Below the pieces are notes generated by a model. The model made no database searches, was not told the origin of the DNA, and saw only the letters and a program-made list of their open reading frames with translations. The translations under genes and the position numbers were made by a program. Shown here piece by piece: positions 7,038 to 15,242 of a DNA stretch of 23,586 nucleotides. How positions within the stretch are numbered: the first letter of the stretch is position 1; the number at the start of each line of letters is the position of its first letter. The DNA lies in assembly GCA_002394535.1 (NCBI GenBank), contig DGUG01000187.1, positions 1-23,586 on the forward strand, read 5' to 3'. This DNA is from Lachnospiraceae bacterium UBA4316 (GTDB taxonomy: Bacteria; Bacillota; Clostridia; Lachnospirales; Lachnospiraceae).

Positions 7038-8363
7038 ATGCCATCTCTTACATTTAAAGGCGGTATACACACATATGAAGGCAAGGATCTTACGAAAGAC
7101 AAGAAGATAATAGACCTTCTTCCTACAAGTCCCGAACTTGTGTATCCGCTTTCCCAGCATATCGGTGCCCCCGCCCATCCTATAGTCAGCGTTGGCGATC
7201 GCGTTCTGCGCGGTCAGAAAATTGCGGAAGCGGTTGGATTTGTATCGGCTCATGTATACTCTTCCGTTTCAGGCACCGTAAAATCAATCGAAAAGAGACG
7301 CAATGTTCAGGGTAAAATGACCGAATCCATCGTCATTGAGAATGATGATGCATATGAGGAAGCCCCACCGATCCCTGTCAAACCTATATCTGAAATGACC
7401 AAGGAGGAAGTCATCCAAATCATACAGGAAGCAGGTATTATCGGAATGGGCGGTGCCGGATTTCCTACCCATGTAAAGCTTTCTCCTAAAAATCCCGGGA
7501 AGATCCATTATGTTATAGCAAACTGTGCGGAATGTGAACCGTATCTTACATCCGATTACAGGAGAATGATAGAAGAGCCTGAGAAACTTGTTGCGGGTCT
7601 TAAGATAATTCTGTGCCTGTTTGAACATGCAAAGGGTATTCTTGCTGTTGAGGATAATAAGCCGGATTGCATCAGGATATTGAAAGATTTATGTATTAAC
7701 GAGCCGAGGATAACCGTTAAAGTTCTTAAAACCAAATATCCGCAAGGGTCTGAGAGACAGCTTATATACGCAACCTGCGGACGTGCGATCAATTCAGCAA
7801 TGCTTCCTGCGGATGCCGGATGTATTGTAAACAATGTTGATACGATAGTTGCCATATATCATGCGGTAATAGAAGGGCGCCCTCTGATGGAGAGGATTGT
7901 TACAGTAACAGGTGATGCAATCAAGTATCCGCAGAATTACAGGGTTTACACTGGGACCTGCTATGATGATCTGATCGAAGCAGCCGGTGGTTTTAAGAAT
8001 CCGCCGGAGAAGATTATATCCGGTGGCCCTATGATGGGATTTGCACTGTTTGATACGCATGTTCCCGTTACAAAATCATCGTCGGCTATAACGGCGTTTA
8101 TAAAGGATCCGGTTTCGGATTCGGAGCCCGGAGCATGCATTAACTGTGGCAGATGTGTGGAAGCCTGCCCGTCCAGACTGATTCCGTCGAGACTTGCGGA
8201 TATCGCTGAGCATTATGATGAAGAAAAGTTTACGGCATTTAACGGCATGGAATGTGTAGAATGCGGCTGTTGCAGTTATATTTGCCCGGCCAAAAGACAT
8301 CTTACTCAGGAGATCAAGATGATGCGTCAGAGTGTCCTTGCTAATCGCAGGAAGAATAAATAA
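7038..8363 (+). CDS. rnfC: Rnf complex subunit RnfC
   Basis: RnfC is the peripheral subunit of the ion-translocating ferredoxin:NAD+ oxidoreductase; it carries flavin and iron-sulfur clusters and handles NAD(H). The 441-residue protein begins with the family N-terminus TFKGGIHTYEGK and has the nucleotide/flavin-binding glycine motif GMGGAGFPTHVKL (136-148). Two [4Fe-4S] sites of the CxxCxxCxxxCP type are at C367/370/373/377 and C406/409/412/416. It lacks the long repetitive C-terminal extension of some proteobacterial RnfC. It is the first gene of a compact rnfCDGEAB operon. The start at 7038 has a good AAGGAG site. Confidence 0.97.
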   Translation: MPSLTFKGGIHTYEGKDLTKDKKIIDLLPTSPELVYPLSQHIGAPAHPIVSVGDRVLRGQKIAEAVGFVSAHVYSSVSGTVKSIEKRRNVQGKMTESIVIENDDAYEEAPPIPVKPISEMTKEEVIQIIQEAGIIGMGGAGFPTHVKLSPKNPGKIHYVIANCAECEPYLTSDYRRMIEEPEKLVAGLKIILCLFEHAKGILAVEDNKPDCIRILKDLCINEPRITVKVLKTKYPQGSERQLIYATCGRAINSAMLPADAGCIVNNVDTIVAIYHAVIEGRPLMERIVTVTGDAIKYPQNYRVYTGTCYDDLIEAAGGFKNPPEKIISGGPMMGFALFDTHVPVTKSSSAITAFIKDPVSDSEPGACINCGRCVEACPSRLIPSRLADIAEHYDEEKFTAFNGMECVECGCCSYICPAKRHLTQEIKMMRQSVLANRRKNK

Positions 8364-8378
8364 AAGGTATTGAGAGAT

Positions 8379-9308
8379 ATGAGTGAAAATATTAAAGTAT
8401 CGGCGTCACCGCACGTCAGAAGCCAAATGTCAACATCCCGTATTATGTTTTTTGTCATAATTAGTCTGTTGCCGGCAACGCTTTATGGGATAATTCAGTT
8501 CGGATTTAATTCTGCGCTTCTTGTTGCGGTCTGTATTGCTTCATGTGTGGTTTGCGAATTGGTTTATGTGAAACTAATGAGACTACCGGTAACGATAGGA
8601 GATTTAAGTGCTGTTGTAACAGGTCTGCTTCTTGCGCTTAATCTTCCGCCGACGGCACCATGGTGGATGGGAGTAATCGGAAGCATTTTTGCCATAATCG
8701 TAGTCAAGATGCTGTTTGGTGGGCTCGGACAGAATTTTATGAACCCTGCTCTTGCTGCCAGATGCTTTCTTGTTATTTGTTTTACCGCGCGTATGACAGA
8801 TTTTGTATATGACGGAGTAACCGGGGCCACACCTCTTGCAAATATAAGAGATGGCAATCCGGTTGATCTTATGGATATGTTTATCGGGAGAATTCCCGGG
8901 ACTATAGGAGAGGTCAGTACAGTAGCACTTCTCGCAGGAGCGGTATTCCTGATTGTGACGGGCATAATTGATTTCAGAATCCCGTGTGCGTATATTGTAT
9001 CGTTTGTGTTGTTTATGGGTATGTTTTCCGGACACGGGTGGAGCATTGAATACCTGACTTCCCAGATTTGCGGAGGAGGTCTGATACTTGGTGCTTTTTT
9101 CATGGCAACGGATTACGTTACAAGTCCGATAACCAAGACCGGCCGCTTAATATTCGGAGTTTGCTGTGGACTACTGACTGGTATGTTTCGTGTTTTTTCA
9201 TCTTCGGCAGAAGGTGTCAGTTATGCAATAATTATCAGTAATCTTCTGGTTCCGCTTATTGAGCGTATAACGATTCCAAAGTGTTTCGGAAAGGGAGGTG
9301 AGATCTGA
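8379..9308 (+). CDS. rnfD: Rnf complex subunit RnfD
   Basis: This integral membrane subunit carries covalently bound FMN and belongs to the ion-pumping core. The protein (309 residues from the chosen start) has about nine or ten hydrophobic segments and the conserved GGLGQNFMNPALAARCF stretch (114-130). DGVTGATPLA holds the expected FMN acceptor threonine, T151. I chose the ATG at 8379: the in-frame TTG at 8370 lies only two or three bases from the AAAAGG ribosome-binding site, while 8379 is well spaced. The stop overlaps the rnfG ATG by one base. Confidence 0.96.
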   Translation: MSENIKVSASPHVRSQMSTSRIMFFVIISLLPATLYGIIQFGFNSALLVAVCIASCVVCELVYVKLMRLPVTIGDLSAVVTGLLLALNLPPTAPWWMGVIGSIFAIIVVKMLFGGLGQNFMNPALAARCFLVICFTARMTDFVYDGVTGATPLANIRDGNPVDLMDMFIGRIPGTIGEVSTVALLAGAVFLIVTGIIDFRIPCAYIVSFVLFMGMFSGHGWSIEYLTSQICGGGLILGAFFMATDYVTSPITKTGRLIFGVCCGLLTGMFRVFSSSAEGVSYAIIISNLLVPLIERITIPKCFGKGGEI

Positions 9309-9910
9309 TGAACAGTACTTTCAAAAATGTTCTATGCCTCACCGTTATAACGATAGTTGCGGGGCTGGGCCTTGGATATGTCTATGATATTACAGCTGAG
9401 CCGATCAGGAGAATGGAGGAGGAGACCAAACTTGAAGCATATAAGAGTGTTTTTCCCGATGCTTCGGGGTTTGTCGACACCGAAAGCGTGGCGGAACAGT
9501 CTGACGGACCCGTATCGGTGTATTCTTCCAACGGATGTGATATCGAGTCTGCGGTGGTAGCAAATGATTCAGCAGGCAATAAACTTGGATATGTAATAAA
9601 CGTTACGACTCACGAAGGGTACGGAGGTGATATAACCCTTTCTGTCGGAATAGACAGTGAAGGAGTTGTAAAGGGTATGGAGATCCTTGATATTTCAGAA
9701 ACGGCCGGGCTGGGAATGAAAGCCGGAGAGAGCAAGTTTAAGGATCAGTTTAAGGATAAAGCAGTCAGCTCATTTACATATACGAAAACGGGAGCTGTGC
9801 AGGATTTTGAAATTGATGCGATAAGCGGTGCTACTATTACTACAAAGGCTGTTACAAATGCCGTGAATACCGCGATTACATACTTTGGTGTATTAGGAGG
9901 TGGTAACTGA
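9308..9910 (+). CDS. rnfG: Rnf complex subunit RnfG
   Basis: RnfG is a single-pass membrane protein with an extracytoplasmic FMN domain and takes part in electron transfer through Rnf. The 200-residue protein has one N-terminal membrane segment (about 7-27) and an FMN-binding domain ending in DAISGATITTKAV. The threonine of SGAT (T176) is the residue that ApbE enzymes normally flavinylate. GYGGDITLSVGID and SETAGLGMKA are further family-typical segments. It overlaps rnfD at its start and rnfE at its stop by one base each. The ribosome-binding site GGGAGG lies at the end of rnfD. Confidence 0.96.
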   Translation: MNSTFKNVLCLTVITIVAGLGLGYVYDITAEPIRRMEEETKLEAYKSVFPDASGFVDTESVAEQSDGPVSVYSSNGCDIESAVVANDSAGNKLGYVINVTTHEGYGGDITLSVGIDSEGVVKGMEILDISETAGLGMKAGESKFKDQFKDKAVSSFTYTKTGAVQDFEIDAISGATITTKAVTNAVNTAITYFGVLGGGN

Positions 9911-10602
9911 TGAGAAAGTGTATGGAACGCTTGTTCAATGGGCTTTTCAAAGAAAATCCAACATTTGTACTTATGCTTGGTATGTGCCCGACACTGGCTG
10001 TTACCACATCCGCAATAAACGGAATAGGGATGGGATTAGCAACAACGGTTGTGCTTGTTCTGTCAAATATAATGATATCCGTTCTCAGAAAAGTAATACC
10101 GGACGGAGTCAGGATTCCGGCATTTATCGTTGTTATTGCAAGCTTTGTCACTATAGTCGAATTACTTCTGAAGGCATATATACCATCTCTTTATGCCGCG
10201 CTTGGTTTATATATCCCTCTTATAGTTGTAAACTGTATTATTCTGGGACGTGCGGAAAGCTATGCTTCCAAAAATAAAGTAATATATTCGGCATTTGACG
10301 GATTGGGAATGGGTCTCGGTTTTACGTTTGGCCTTACCTGCATCGGAATCATCCGTGAGATTGTCGGAGCGGGCACATTATTTAATATGGCTGTTATGCC
10401 GGCCGCGTATGAACCACTTACCATATTTATTCTTGCACCGGGTGCTTTTCTCGTTCTTGCTTTTTTGGTTGCAATAATGAACAAAATCAAAATTGCCGGG
10501 GGTAAAGATACCGGAGTGGGCGGCAACTGTGATGAACTTTGCAGAAATTGTCCGAATACAAATTGTGGGGGAAGAACTCTAGCCGGAAAGGATGCAGATT
10601 AA
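9910..10602 (+). CDS. rnfE: Rnf complex subunit RnfE, with a cysteine-rich C-terminal tail
   Basis: RnfE and RnfA are homologous membrane subunits that form the pseudo-symmetric core and share a membrane [2Fe-2S] cluster. The 230-residue protein has about six membrane helices. The expected cluster cysteines are C26 (LGMCPTLAVTTS) and C109 (VNCIILGRAES). After the last helix an extra tail of about 35 residues carries C207, C211, C214 and C219 (spacing C-x3-C-x2-C-x4-C). I did not expect this from the core RnfE fold, and it may bind metal. The ATG at 9910 shares one base with the rnfG stop, with GGAGG just before it. Confidence 0.95.
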   Translation: MRKCMERLFNGLFKENPTFVLMLGMCPTLAVTTSAINGIGMGLATTVVLVLSNIMISVLRKVIPDGVRIPAFIVVIASFVTIVELLLKAYIPSLYAALGLYIPLIVVNCIILGRAESYASKNKVIYSAFDGLGMGLGFTFGLTCIGIIREIVGAGTLFNMAVMPAAYEPLTIFILAPGAFLVLAFLVAIMNKIKIAGGKDTGVGGNCDELCRNCPNTNCGGRTLAGKDAD

Positions 10603-10603
10603 A

Positions 10604-11182
10604 ATGATCGGAAAACTGATTTTAATCGCGGTGGGCTCCGCGTTTATAAACAATGTTGTTCTATCTCAATTCCTTGGAATATGTCCGTTTCTCGGAGTGT
10701 CGAAGAAAATCAATACCGCTGCCGGAATGGGATCAGCAGTAGTTTTTGTAATAACGCTTGCTTCATTTGTTGCAGGTGTTATTTATAAATATTTACTTGT
10801 GCCTTTTGACATAACCTATTTAAAAACAATTGTTTTTATTTTGGTAATTGCCGCGCTCGTACAGTTTGTTGAGATGTTTCTAAAGAAAAAGATGAAAGGA
10901 CTTTATCAGGCGCTTGGTGTTTATCTGCCGCTCATTACAACGAACTGCGCTGTTCTCGGTGTCGCTCTTACGAATGTGACAAAGGACTATACAATACTTG
11001 AAGGAGTTGTAAACGGATTTGCCACTTCTGTGGGTTTTCTGATTTCAATAGTAATAATGGCAGGATTGCGTGAAAAGATGGAGTACAACAATGTACCGAA
11101 AGCATTCCGGGGAATGCCTATAGTCTTATTGACGGCATGCCTTATGGCTATAGCTTTTTTCGGCTTTTCCGGACTTAAATAA
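10604..11182 (+). CDS. rnfA: Rnf complex subunit RnfA
   Basis: This membrane core subunit is homologous to RnfE. It has the RnfA hallmark FINNVVLSQFLGICPFLGVSKK near the N-terminus (C27) and ITTNCAVLGVAL (C115), the expected ligands of the membrane [2Fe-2S] cluster, and about six hydrophobic helices. I chose the ATG at 10604 (192 residues), one base after the rnfE stop, because it matches the usual RnfA N-terminus and is served by GGAAAGG at 10585-10591. An in-frame ATG at 10592 abuts that site and adds four residues. Confidence 0.95.
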   Translation: MIGKLILIAVGSAFINNVVLSQFLGICPFLGVSKKINTAAGMGSAVVFVITLASFVAGVIYKYLLVPFDITYLKTIVFILVIAALVQFVEMFLKKKMKGLYQALGVYLPLITTNCAVLGVALTNVTKDYTILEGVVNGFATSVGFLISIVIMAGLREKMEYNNVPKAFRGMPIVLLTACLMAIAFFGFSGLK

Positions 11183-11209
11183 TTATACGGTTAATTAAGG
11201 AGAAATCAA

Positions 11210-12004
11210 ATGAATATGTGGGGTATTCTGATTGCGGTTGCTACATTGGCCGGCTGCGGACTCATAATAAGTATATTTTTAAGTGTATTTGCCAGGAAAT
11301 TTGCTGTTAAAATTGATAAAAAGGAAGAAGAAGTCTTGTCAGTCCTTCCCGGCAATAATTGCGGAGGATGTGGTTATCCCGGCTGCTCAGGGCTTGCAGC
11401 AGCAATAGCTGCAGGTGCTGCACAGGTAGGAGCATGTCCGGTAGGAGGAAAACCCGTTGCCGATAAGATTGCTGCTATAATGGGTGTGGAAGCAGGACAG
11501 TATGTAAAGAAGACAGCATTCGTAAAGTGTAGTGGAACATGCGATGTAGCTGTTGAAATGTATGATTATTTCGGGCCGAAAGACTGTAAGAGTGTGGCTG
11601 TATCTTCCGGAGGTGGGAATAAAGCATGTGAGTACGGATGTCTGGGATTCGGGTCATGCCGAAATGTATGTGAAAGCGGTGCAATAAGTATTCTTAACGG
11701 TGTTGCGGTAATTGACCCGCAAAAATGTACCTCCTGCGGAAAATGCGTTAATATTTGTCCACGGGGTATCATTGAACTTGTTCCGTGCGATGCAAATGTA
11801 AGAGTGGCCTGTTCTTCAAAGGATAAAGGACCTGCTACGATGAAAGTGTGCAAAACCGGGTGTGTAGGTTGCGCATTATGTGCCAGAACATGTGAGTTCG
11901 GTGCTGTTTCTGTAGAAGGAAACCTTGCCAGGATTGACTACGACAAGTGCACACGTTGCGGAGCGTGTGCTGAAAAATGCCCCAAAAAGATCATTAAGGT
12001 TTAA
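11210..12004 (+). CDS. rnfB: Rnf complex subunit RnfB (multi-cluster ferredoxin subunit)
   Basis: RnfB accepts electrons from reduced ferredoxin and passes them to the Rnf core. The 264-residue protein has one N-terminal membrane helix (about 5-27). The Fes-domain cluster motif follows (CGGCGYPGC, C51/54/59, with C76). After that comes a cysteine-rich region (CEYGCLGFGSCRNVC) and ferredoxin-type motifs CTSCGKCVNICP, CVGCALCARTC and CTRCGACAEKCP, so several [4Fe-4S] clusters are expected. AAGGAG stands 5' of the ATG at 11210; a second ATG two codons on is possible. It closes the rnf operon and overlaps the convergent apbE stop by 11 bases, with no terminator visible. Confidence 0.96.
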   Translation: MNMWGILIAVATLAGCGLIISIFLSVFARKFAVKIDKKEEEVLSVLPGNNCGGCGYPGCSGLAAAIAAGAAQVGACPVGGKPVADKIAAIMGVEAGQYVKKTAFVKCSGTCDVAVEMYDYFGPKDCKSVAVSSGGGNKACEYGCLGFGSCRNVCESGAISILNGVAVIDPQKCTSCGKCVNICPRGIIELVPCDANVRVACSSKDKGPATMKVCKTGCVGCALCARTCEFGAVSVEGNLARIDYDKCTRCGACAEKCPKKIIKV

Positions 12005-13004
12005 TATATCGTGCTGCTCCGGAAGATGTTAGCGTTACTCCGTCATTACAAATTATTATTGCCTCTGTATCCGGAATACTGTTGATCATTTCGAGTGCAT
12101 TTTCTGCTCCTTCAATAACACAGAGTGTGCACAGACAATCGCAATCAACGGGATTATTTGTGATAACGGTTACTGACAATACATCGGTTTCGACGGGATA
12201 TCCTGTTTTTGAGTCAAGTATATGGTGATATTTTTTACCGGCGGATGTAAAAAAGCGTTCGTATGTTCCGCTTGTAGCTACAGAAGTATTTTGCAGAACA
12301 AGAGTCATTTCTGTTTTACCATCGGAAAACGGGTCGTTGATCCCGATATTATAATCTGATCCGTCTGGCTTTGAACCCAGCAGGCAAATATCTCCGCCGA
12401 TATTAATAATTGCACCTGTTATCGATTGCTTGATTAAATATTCTTTGATCTTTCCGGCTATAAATCCTTTTGCTGCTGCTCCTAATTCTATAGAGTATCC
12501 GCTGGGAAGTGAAACTGTACTGTTTACAGGATCAATTGTTATTTTTTTGTAATCGACCAGAACGCTTGCCTTTGTTAATTGTTCCTTTGCCGGAATAACC
12601 CCGGGGTTTTCGTGAAAATCCCAAAGATCCGATACGGGTTTTATGGTAATGTCAAATTTGCCGTTTGAGATTTCCGAGTATTTTAACGCCTCCCGGATGC
12701 ACTTTATTGTGTCGTTATCAACGTGTATGGGCTTTTGATCGGATGAATTGATCTTTGCAATATCGCTCGTGTTTATATCGGGGTCGAATAGTTTTTCATA
12801 ATGATCACACAGTGTCATGCATTCGTTAAGAATTCTTTTTGCTTCTGATTGTCCGGTGCCGTATATAGTAACACTTATGACTGTATCATAATATAAACCG
12901 GATTTTGAATAAGGGGTGTTATCTCCTGAGGATGAACATCCGCACTGAAGAAATAATATGGCAACGATTGTAATTAAAAGTGTAGTGTATTTGTTGATTT
13001 TCAT
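11994..13004 (-). CDS. apbE: ApbE-family FAD:protein FMN transferase, probable lipoprotein
   Basis: ApbE enzymes move FMN from FAD onto a threonine of target proteins outside the membrane, including RnfG and RnfD. The 336-residue protein starts with a hydrophobic signal (about 6-20) ending LFLQCGCSSSG; the cysteine at 21 or 23 is probably lipidated, although the lipobox is imperfect. Family motifs are IELGAAAKGFIAGK (172-185), GAIINIGGDI (197-206), ATSGTYERFF (243-252) and HHILDSKTGYP (260-270). I chose the ATG at 13004 because it gives a proper signal peptide. A longer reading to 13136 adds 44 unrelated residues. No ribosome-binding site is evident upstream, so initiation may be weak or leaderless. 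The position beside rnf points to RnfD and RnfG as substrates. Confidence 0.93.
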   Translation of the reverse strand: MKINKYTTLLITIVAILFLQCGCSSSGDNTPYSKSGLYYDTVISVTIYGTGQSEAKRILNECMTLCDHYEKLFDPDINTSDIAKINSSDQKPIHVDNDTIKCIREALKYSEISNGKFDITIKPVSDLWDFHENPGVIPAKEQLTKASVLVDYKKITIDPVNSTVSLPSGYSIELGAAAKGFIAGKIKEYLIKQSITGAIINIGGDICLLGSKPDGSDYNIGINDPFSDGKTEMTLVLQNTSVATSGTYERFFTSAGKKYHHILDSKTGYPVETDVLSVTVITNNPVDCDCLCTLCVIEGAENALEMINSIPDTEAIIICNDGVTLTSSGAARYIKP

Positions 13005-13040
13005 ATATACATTTCTATCATAACAACTGCTACAGGTCAA
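12994..13040. promoter_or_regulatory. Overlapping divergent promoters for apbE and the GH25 gene
   Basis: Only 71 bases separate the two starts. Plus strand: TTGATT (12994-12999), 16-base spacer, TATCAT (13016-13021). Minus strand: TTGACC (plus coordinates 13040-13035), 17-base spacer, TAGAAA (13017-13012) with a TG extension. If the minus promoter is real, its transcript would begin almost at the apbE ATG, agreeing with the missing ribosome-binding site. These are hexamer matches only. Confidence 0.35.
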
Positions 13041-13075
13041 AGAAATTGTTTTCCGGACCGGAAATGAGGGATTAT

Positions 13076-14272
13076 ATGGCATCTTACTATGATCAGGAAT
13101 CTGAAGATAAAAAATCATACCAGAAAACAGTTGCAATGTGTGTGGCTGCCGCCTCGCTCGTCATCTTGCTTTTTCTTGTAATTCTCTATGTTAATACGGA
13201 TGAGAATACTCCTAAGCATACTTCCGCCAATGTAAAAGAGGAGGTGGAAACAGAGGATGATATTTTAAAAGACAGCCATAATATTACATCAGAAGAGCTG
13301 GAATTCTGGAATGATGCTAAAAAGCCCAAGCCTGTTGAAAATGAAGAGGAAGGGGAACTTACACCGTATAATGATCCCGAAGATAACGGTGATGGGGGTG
13401 ATTTATCCGACTCCGAAAGTAAGAAAACAAAAGAAGATCGCGATAACAGTGACATTTCAGACGGTTCGGAGGAGTCACTGAATAAAGATTTGACCGATGA
13501 TAAAGAGTATGATAAAGAAAACTATTATGCAATAGAGGATGGTAACGGAAAAAAAACATATTATGAGATAAAAAAGGATGTTCCGAAAAATGATTACGAC
13601 CTTGAAAACAATCTTGTAAATGAGAACGGAATGCTTGCATATAAAGAGTCAAAAAGAGAATCGATAAAAGGTGTAGATTTGTCAAAATACAACGGACCTG
13701 TAGATTTTACTAAATTGAAAGATGCCGGTGTCGGTTTTGCCATGCTGCGCCTCGGAAGCAGAGGTTACGGTTCCGGAAAGATAACGCTTGATGAGAAGTT
13801 TGTTGAGTATGCCCAGAATGCGCAGGTAGCCGGTATTCCTATCGGAGCCTACTTTTATTCTCAGGCGGTTAATGAGATTGAAGCGGTAGAAGAGGCCAAT
13901 TATATAGTGGGGGCAATCTCTGGATTCAATGTTAAATACCCTGTAGCCATAGATATTGAACGAGTAAGCGGTGATGAAGCCAGAACCGACAAACTAACGA
14001 ACAGTGCCAGAACGGCTATTGTTAAGCTGTTTTGTGATACCGTAAAAGGATATGGTTATAAACCCGTTATCTATGCATCTTCGGAAATGCTTGTCGGGGG
14101 TCTTAATATTGAAGAACTTCAGGATTATGATGTGTGGCTTGCCGATGAGAAGGTCCCGACAGAATATCCGTATCGGTTTGGGATGTGGCAGTATAATACA
14201 AAAGGACATATTGAAGGAATAACAGGCGATATTGATCTGGATATCAGTTTTATAGATTACGAAAGAAAATAG
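13076..14272 (+). CDS. Membrane-anchored GH25 (lysozyme/muramidase) family protein
   Basis: The protein (398 residues) has a cytoplasmic N-terminus, one membrane helix (about 18-38), a long highly acidic, low-complexity linker (about 42-190) and a C-terminal glycoside hydrolase family 25 domain from about 198. KGVDLSKYNGPVDF opens that domain, IGAYFYSQA follows, and AIDIE (D293, E295) is the catalytic D-x-E. GMWQYNTKGHIEGITGDIDLD is the usual domain end. GH25 enzymes cut the MurNAc-GlcNAc bond of peptidoglycan, so this is probably a tethered cell-wall remodelling enzyme. I prefer the ATG at 13076 because GAGGG sits five bases upstream; ATG 13064 and TTG 13046 are alternatives. Confidence 0.9.
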   Translation: MASYYDQESEDKKSYQKTVAMCVAAASLVILLFLVILYVNTDENTPKHTSANVKEEVETEDDILKDSHNITSEELEFWNDAKKPKPVENEEEGELTPYNDPEDNGDGGDLSDSESKKTKEDRDNSDISDGSEESLNKDLTDDKEYDKENYYAIEDGNGKKTYYEIKKDVPKNDYDLENNLVNENGMLAYKESKRESIKGVDLSKYNGPVDFTKLKDAGVGFAMLRLGSRGYGSGKITLDEKFVEYAQNAQVAGIPIGAYFYSQAVNEIEAVEEANYIVGAISGFNVKYPVAIDIERVSGDEARTDKLTNSARTAIVKLFCDTVKGYGYKPVIYASSEMLVGGLNIEELQDYDVWLADEKVPTEYPYRFGMWQYNTKGHIEGITGDIDLDISFIDYERK

Positions 14273-14366
14273 TTAGACAATTCTTATAAAATTACTCAAA
14301 TTTAATCTTCCATAATTGTTGAAATTATAGAAATGTAATAAATTTGTAACACATATAAGATTTTTG

Positions 14367-14392
14367 TGGTAGAATTACACTTACCTTGGAGG
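14367..14392 (+). promoter_or_regulatory. Extended -10 promoter and ribosome-binding site of the SleB-like gene
   Basis: TGG then TAGAAT (14370-14375) forms an extended -10; the -35 is weak (TTGTAA at 14344-14349 is too far). GGAGG at 14388-14392 lies 12 bases before the ATG at 14405, so the leader would be short. Confidence 0.45.
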
Positions 14393-14404
14393 TTAAGTAT
14401 TTCT

Positions 14405-15160
14405 ATGTTATATGCATTGAAACGCTTGGGTACCATAATAAGGTGTGTGAATCATGATACTCATCTATGGTGTTTGAGTGTGTTGGGCGGGGCTGTTTTG
14501 CTTTGCGTAAGTTTCTTTGCGCAACCGTCAAATGAGCGTTTTATCGCTCTTGCGGAAGATGCACAAAGTCGCGCCGAGAAGAAGGTAATTGAATACAGTT
14601 CAGTCCTTGGAGGCCTTTCAAAGATAGATTCATTGGAAGAAGAAGAGGTAGTAGAGATTGCACATGCAATACCGGAGCACATAGATAGCTTTATAGGCGG
14701 TGATCTGTCCGGAGGTGCAGTATCGTTTGATACCGGTTTTGTAACGGGTACGGAGAGCATAAAGGATTCGGTTGCAACAGGTGAGGCTTTGGTGGATGTT
14801 TCCAATATCTATTCGGCTGAAGAGATAGATGCATTGGAAAGACTGGTGCAGTGTGAAGCATCAACGGAAGATGAAGACGGTAAAGTACTGGTTGCGTCTG
14901 TTGTGCTTAACAGAGTAGATACCGGGATTTGGGGAGATGATATTCTGTCCGTTATTGAAGCACCGGGACAATTTCAACCGGTTGATAGCGGGGCATATAA
15001 GGTTGTCGAAGTTGATTCTTCTACAAAGGATGCGGTTATCTCTGCTTTAATTGAAGATGATATATCTCACGGAGCTCTGTATTTCCAAAAGAGCAACGCA
15101 AAAGTATGGGGAGATAAGCAGTATTTGTTCAGACATGGTTCCCATTCGTTTTATAAGTAA
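14405..15160 (+). CDS. SleB-like cell wall hydrolase (Hydrolase_2 domain), membrane-anchored
   Basis: This 251-residue protein has a membrane segment (about 21-39, CLSVLGGAVLLCVSFFA), a stretch of about 95 residues with no recognised domain, and a C-terminal SleB/CwlJ-type hydrolase domain from about 136. The domain shows EIDALERLVQCEAS (likely catalytic glutamate E151), VLVASVVLNRVD, APGQFQPV and ALYFQK. Such enzymes are lytic transglycosylases or amidase-like peptidoglycan hydrolases, best known from spore cortex breakdown but also used in vegetative wall turnover. The start is the ATG at 14405; a GTG at 14366 lies on the promoter -10 and is unlikely. It follows the GH25 gene, so the two form a wall-remodelling pair with separate promoters. 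Confidence 0.88.
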   Translation: MLYALKRLGTIIRCVNHDTHLWCLSVLGGAVLLCVSFFAQPSNERFIALAEDAQSRAEKKVIEYSSVLGGLSKIDSLEEEEVVEIAHAIPEHIDSFIGGDLSGGAVSFDTGFVTGTESIKDSVATGEALVDVSNIYSAEEIDALERLVQCEASTEDEDGKVLVASVVLNRVDTGIWGDDILSVIEAPGQFQPVDSGAYKVVEVDSSTKDAVISALIEDDISHGALYFQKSNAKVWGDKQYLFRHGSHSFYK

Positions 15161-15181
15161 AAGATATCATCAATATGGAAT

Positions 15182-15218
15182 AAAAAACCCGACGTTTCGT
15201 TTGAACGCCGGGTTTTTT
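15182..15218. terminator. Bidirectional rho-independent terminator
   Basis: A 15-base arm (15182-15196, A6 then CCCGACGTT) pairs with 15204-15218 (AACGCCGGG then T6) with one mismatch and a 7-base loop. A-runs and T-runs flank the GC core on both strands. It lies 22 bases after the SleB-like stop and 25 bases after the convergent AP2 gene's stop, so it serves both. Confidence 0.92.
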
Positions 15219-15242
15219 AATGTAATATTTCAGATCGACTCA

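Noticed and set aside
8564..9103. Long minus-strand open frame (about 180 codons) over rnfD
   Set aside because: rnfD has clear family motifs and operon context. The antisense frame resembles nothing and has no ribosome-binding site.
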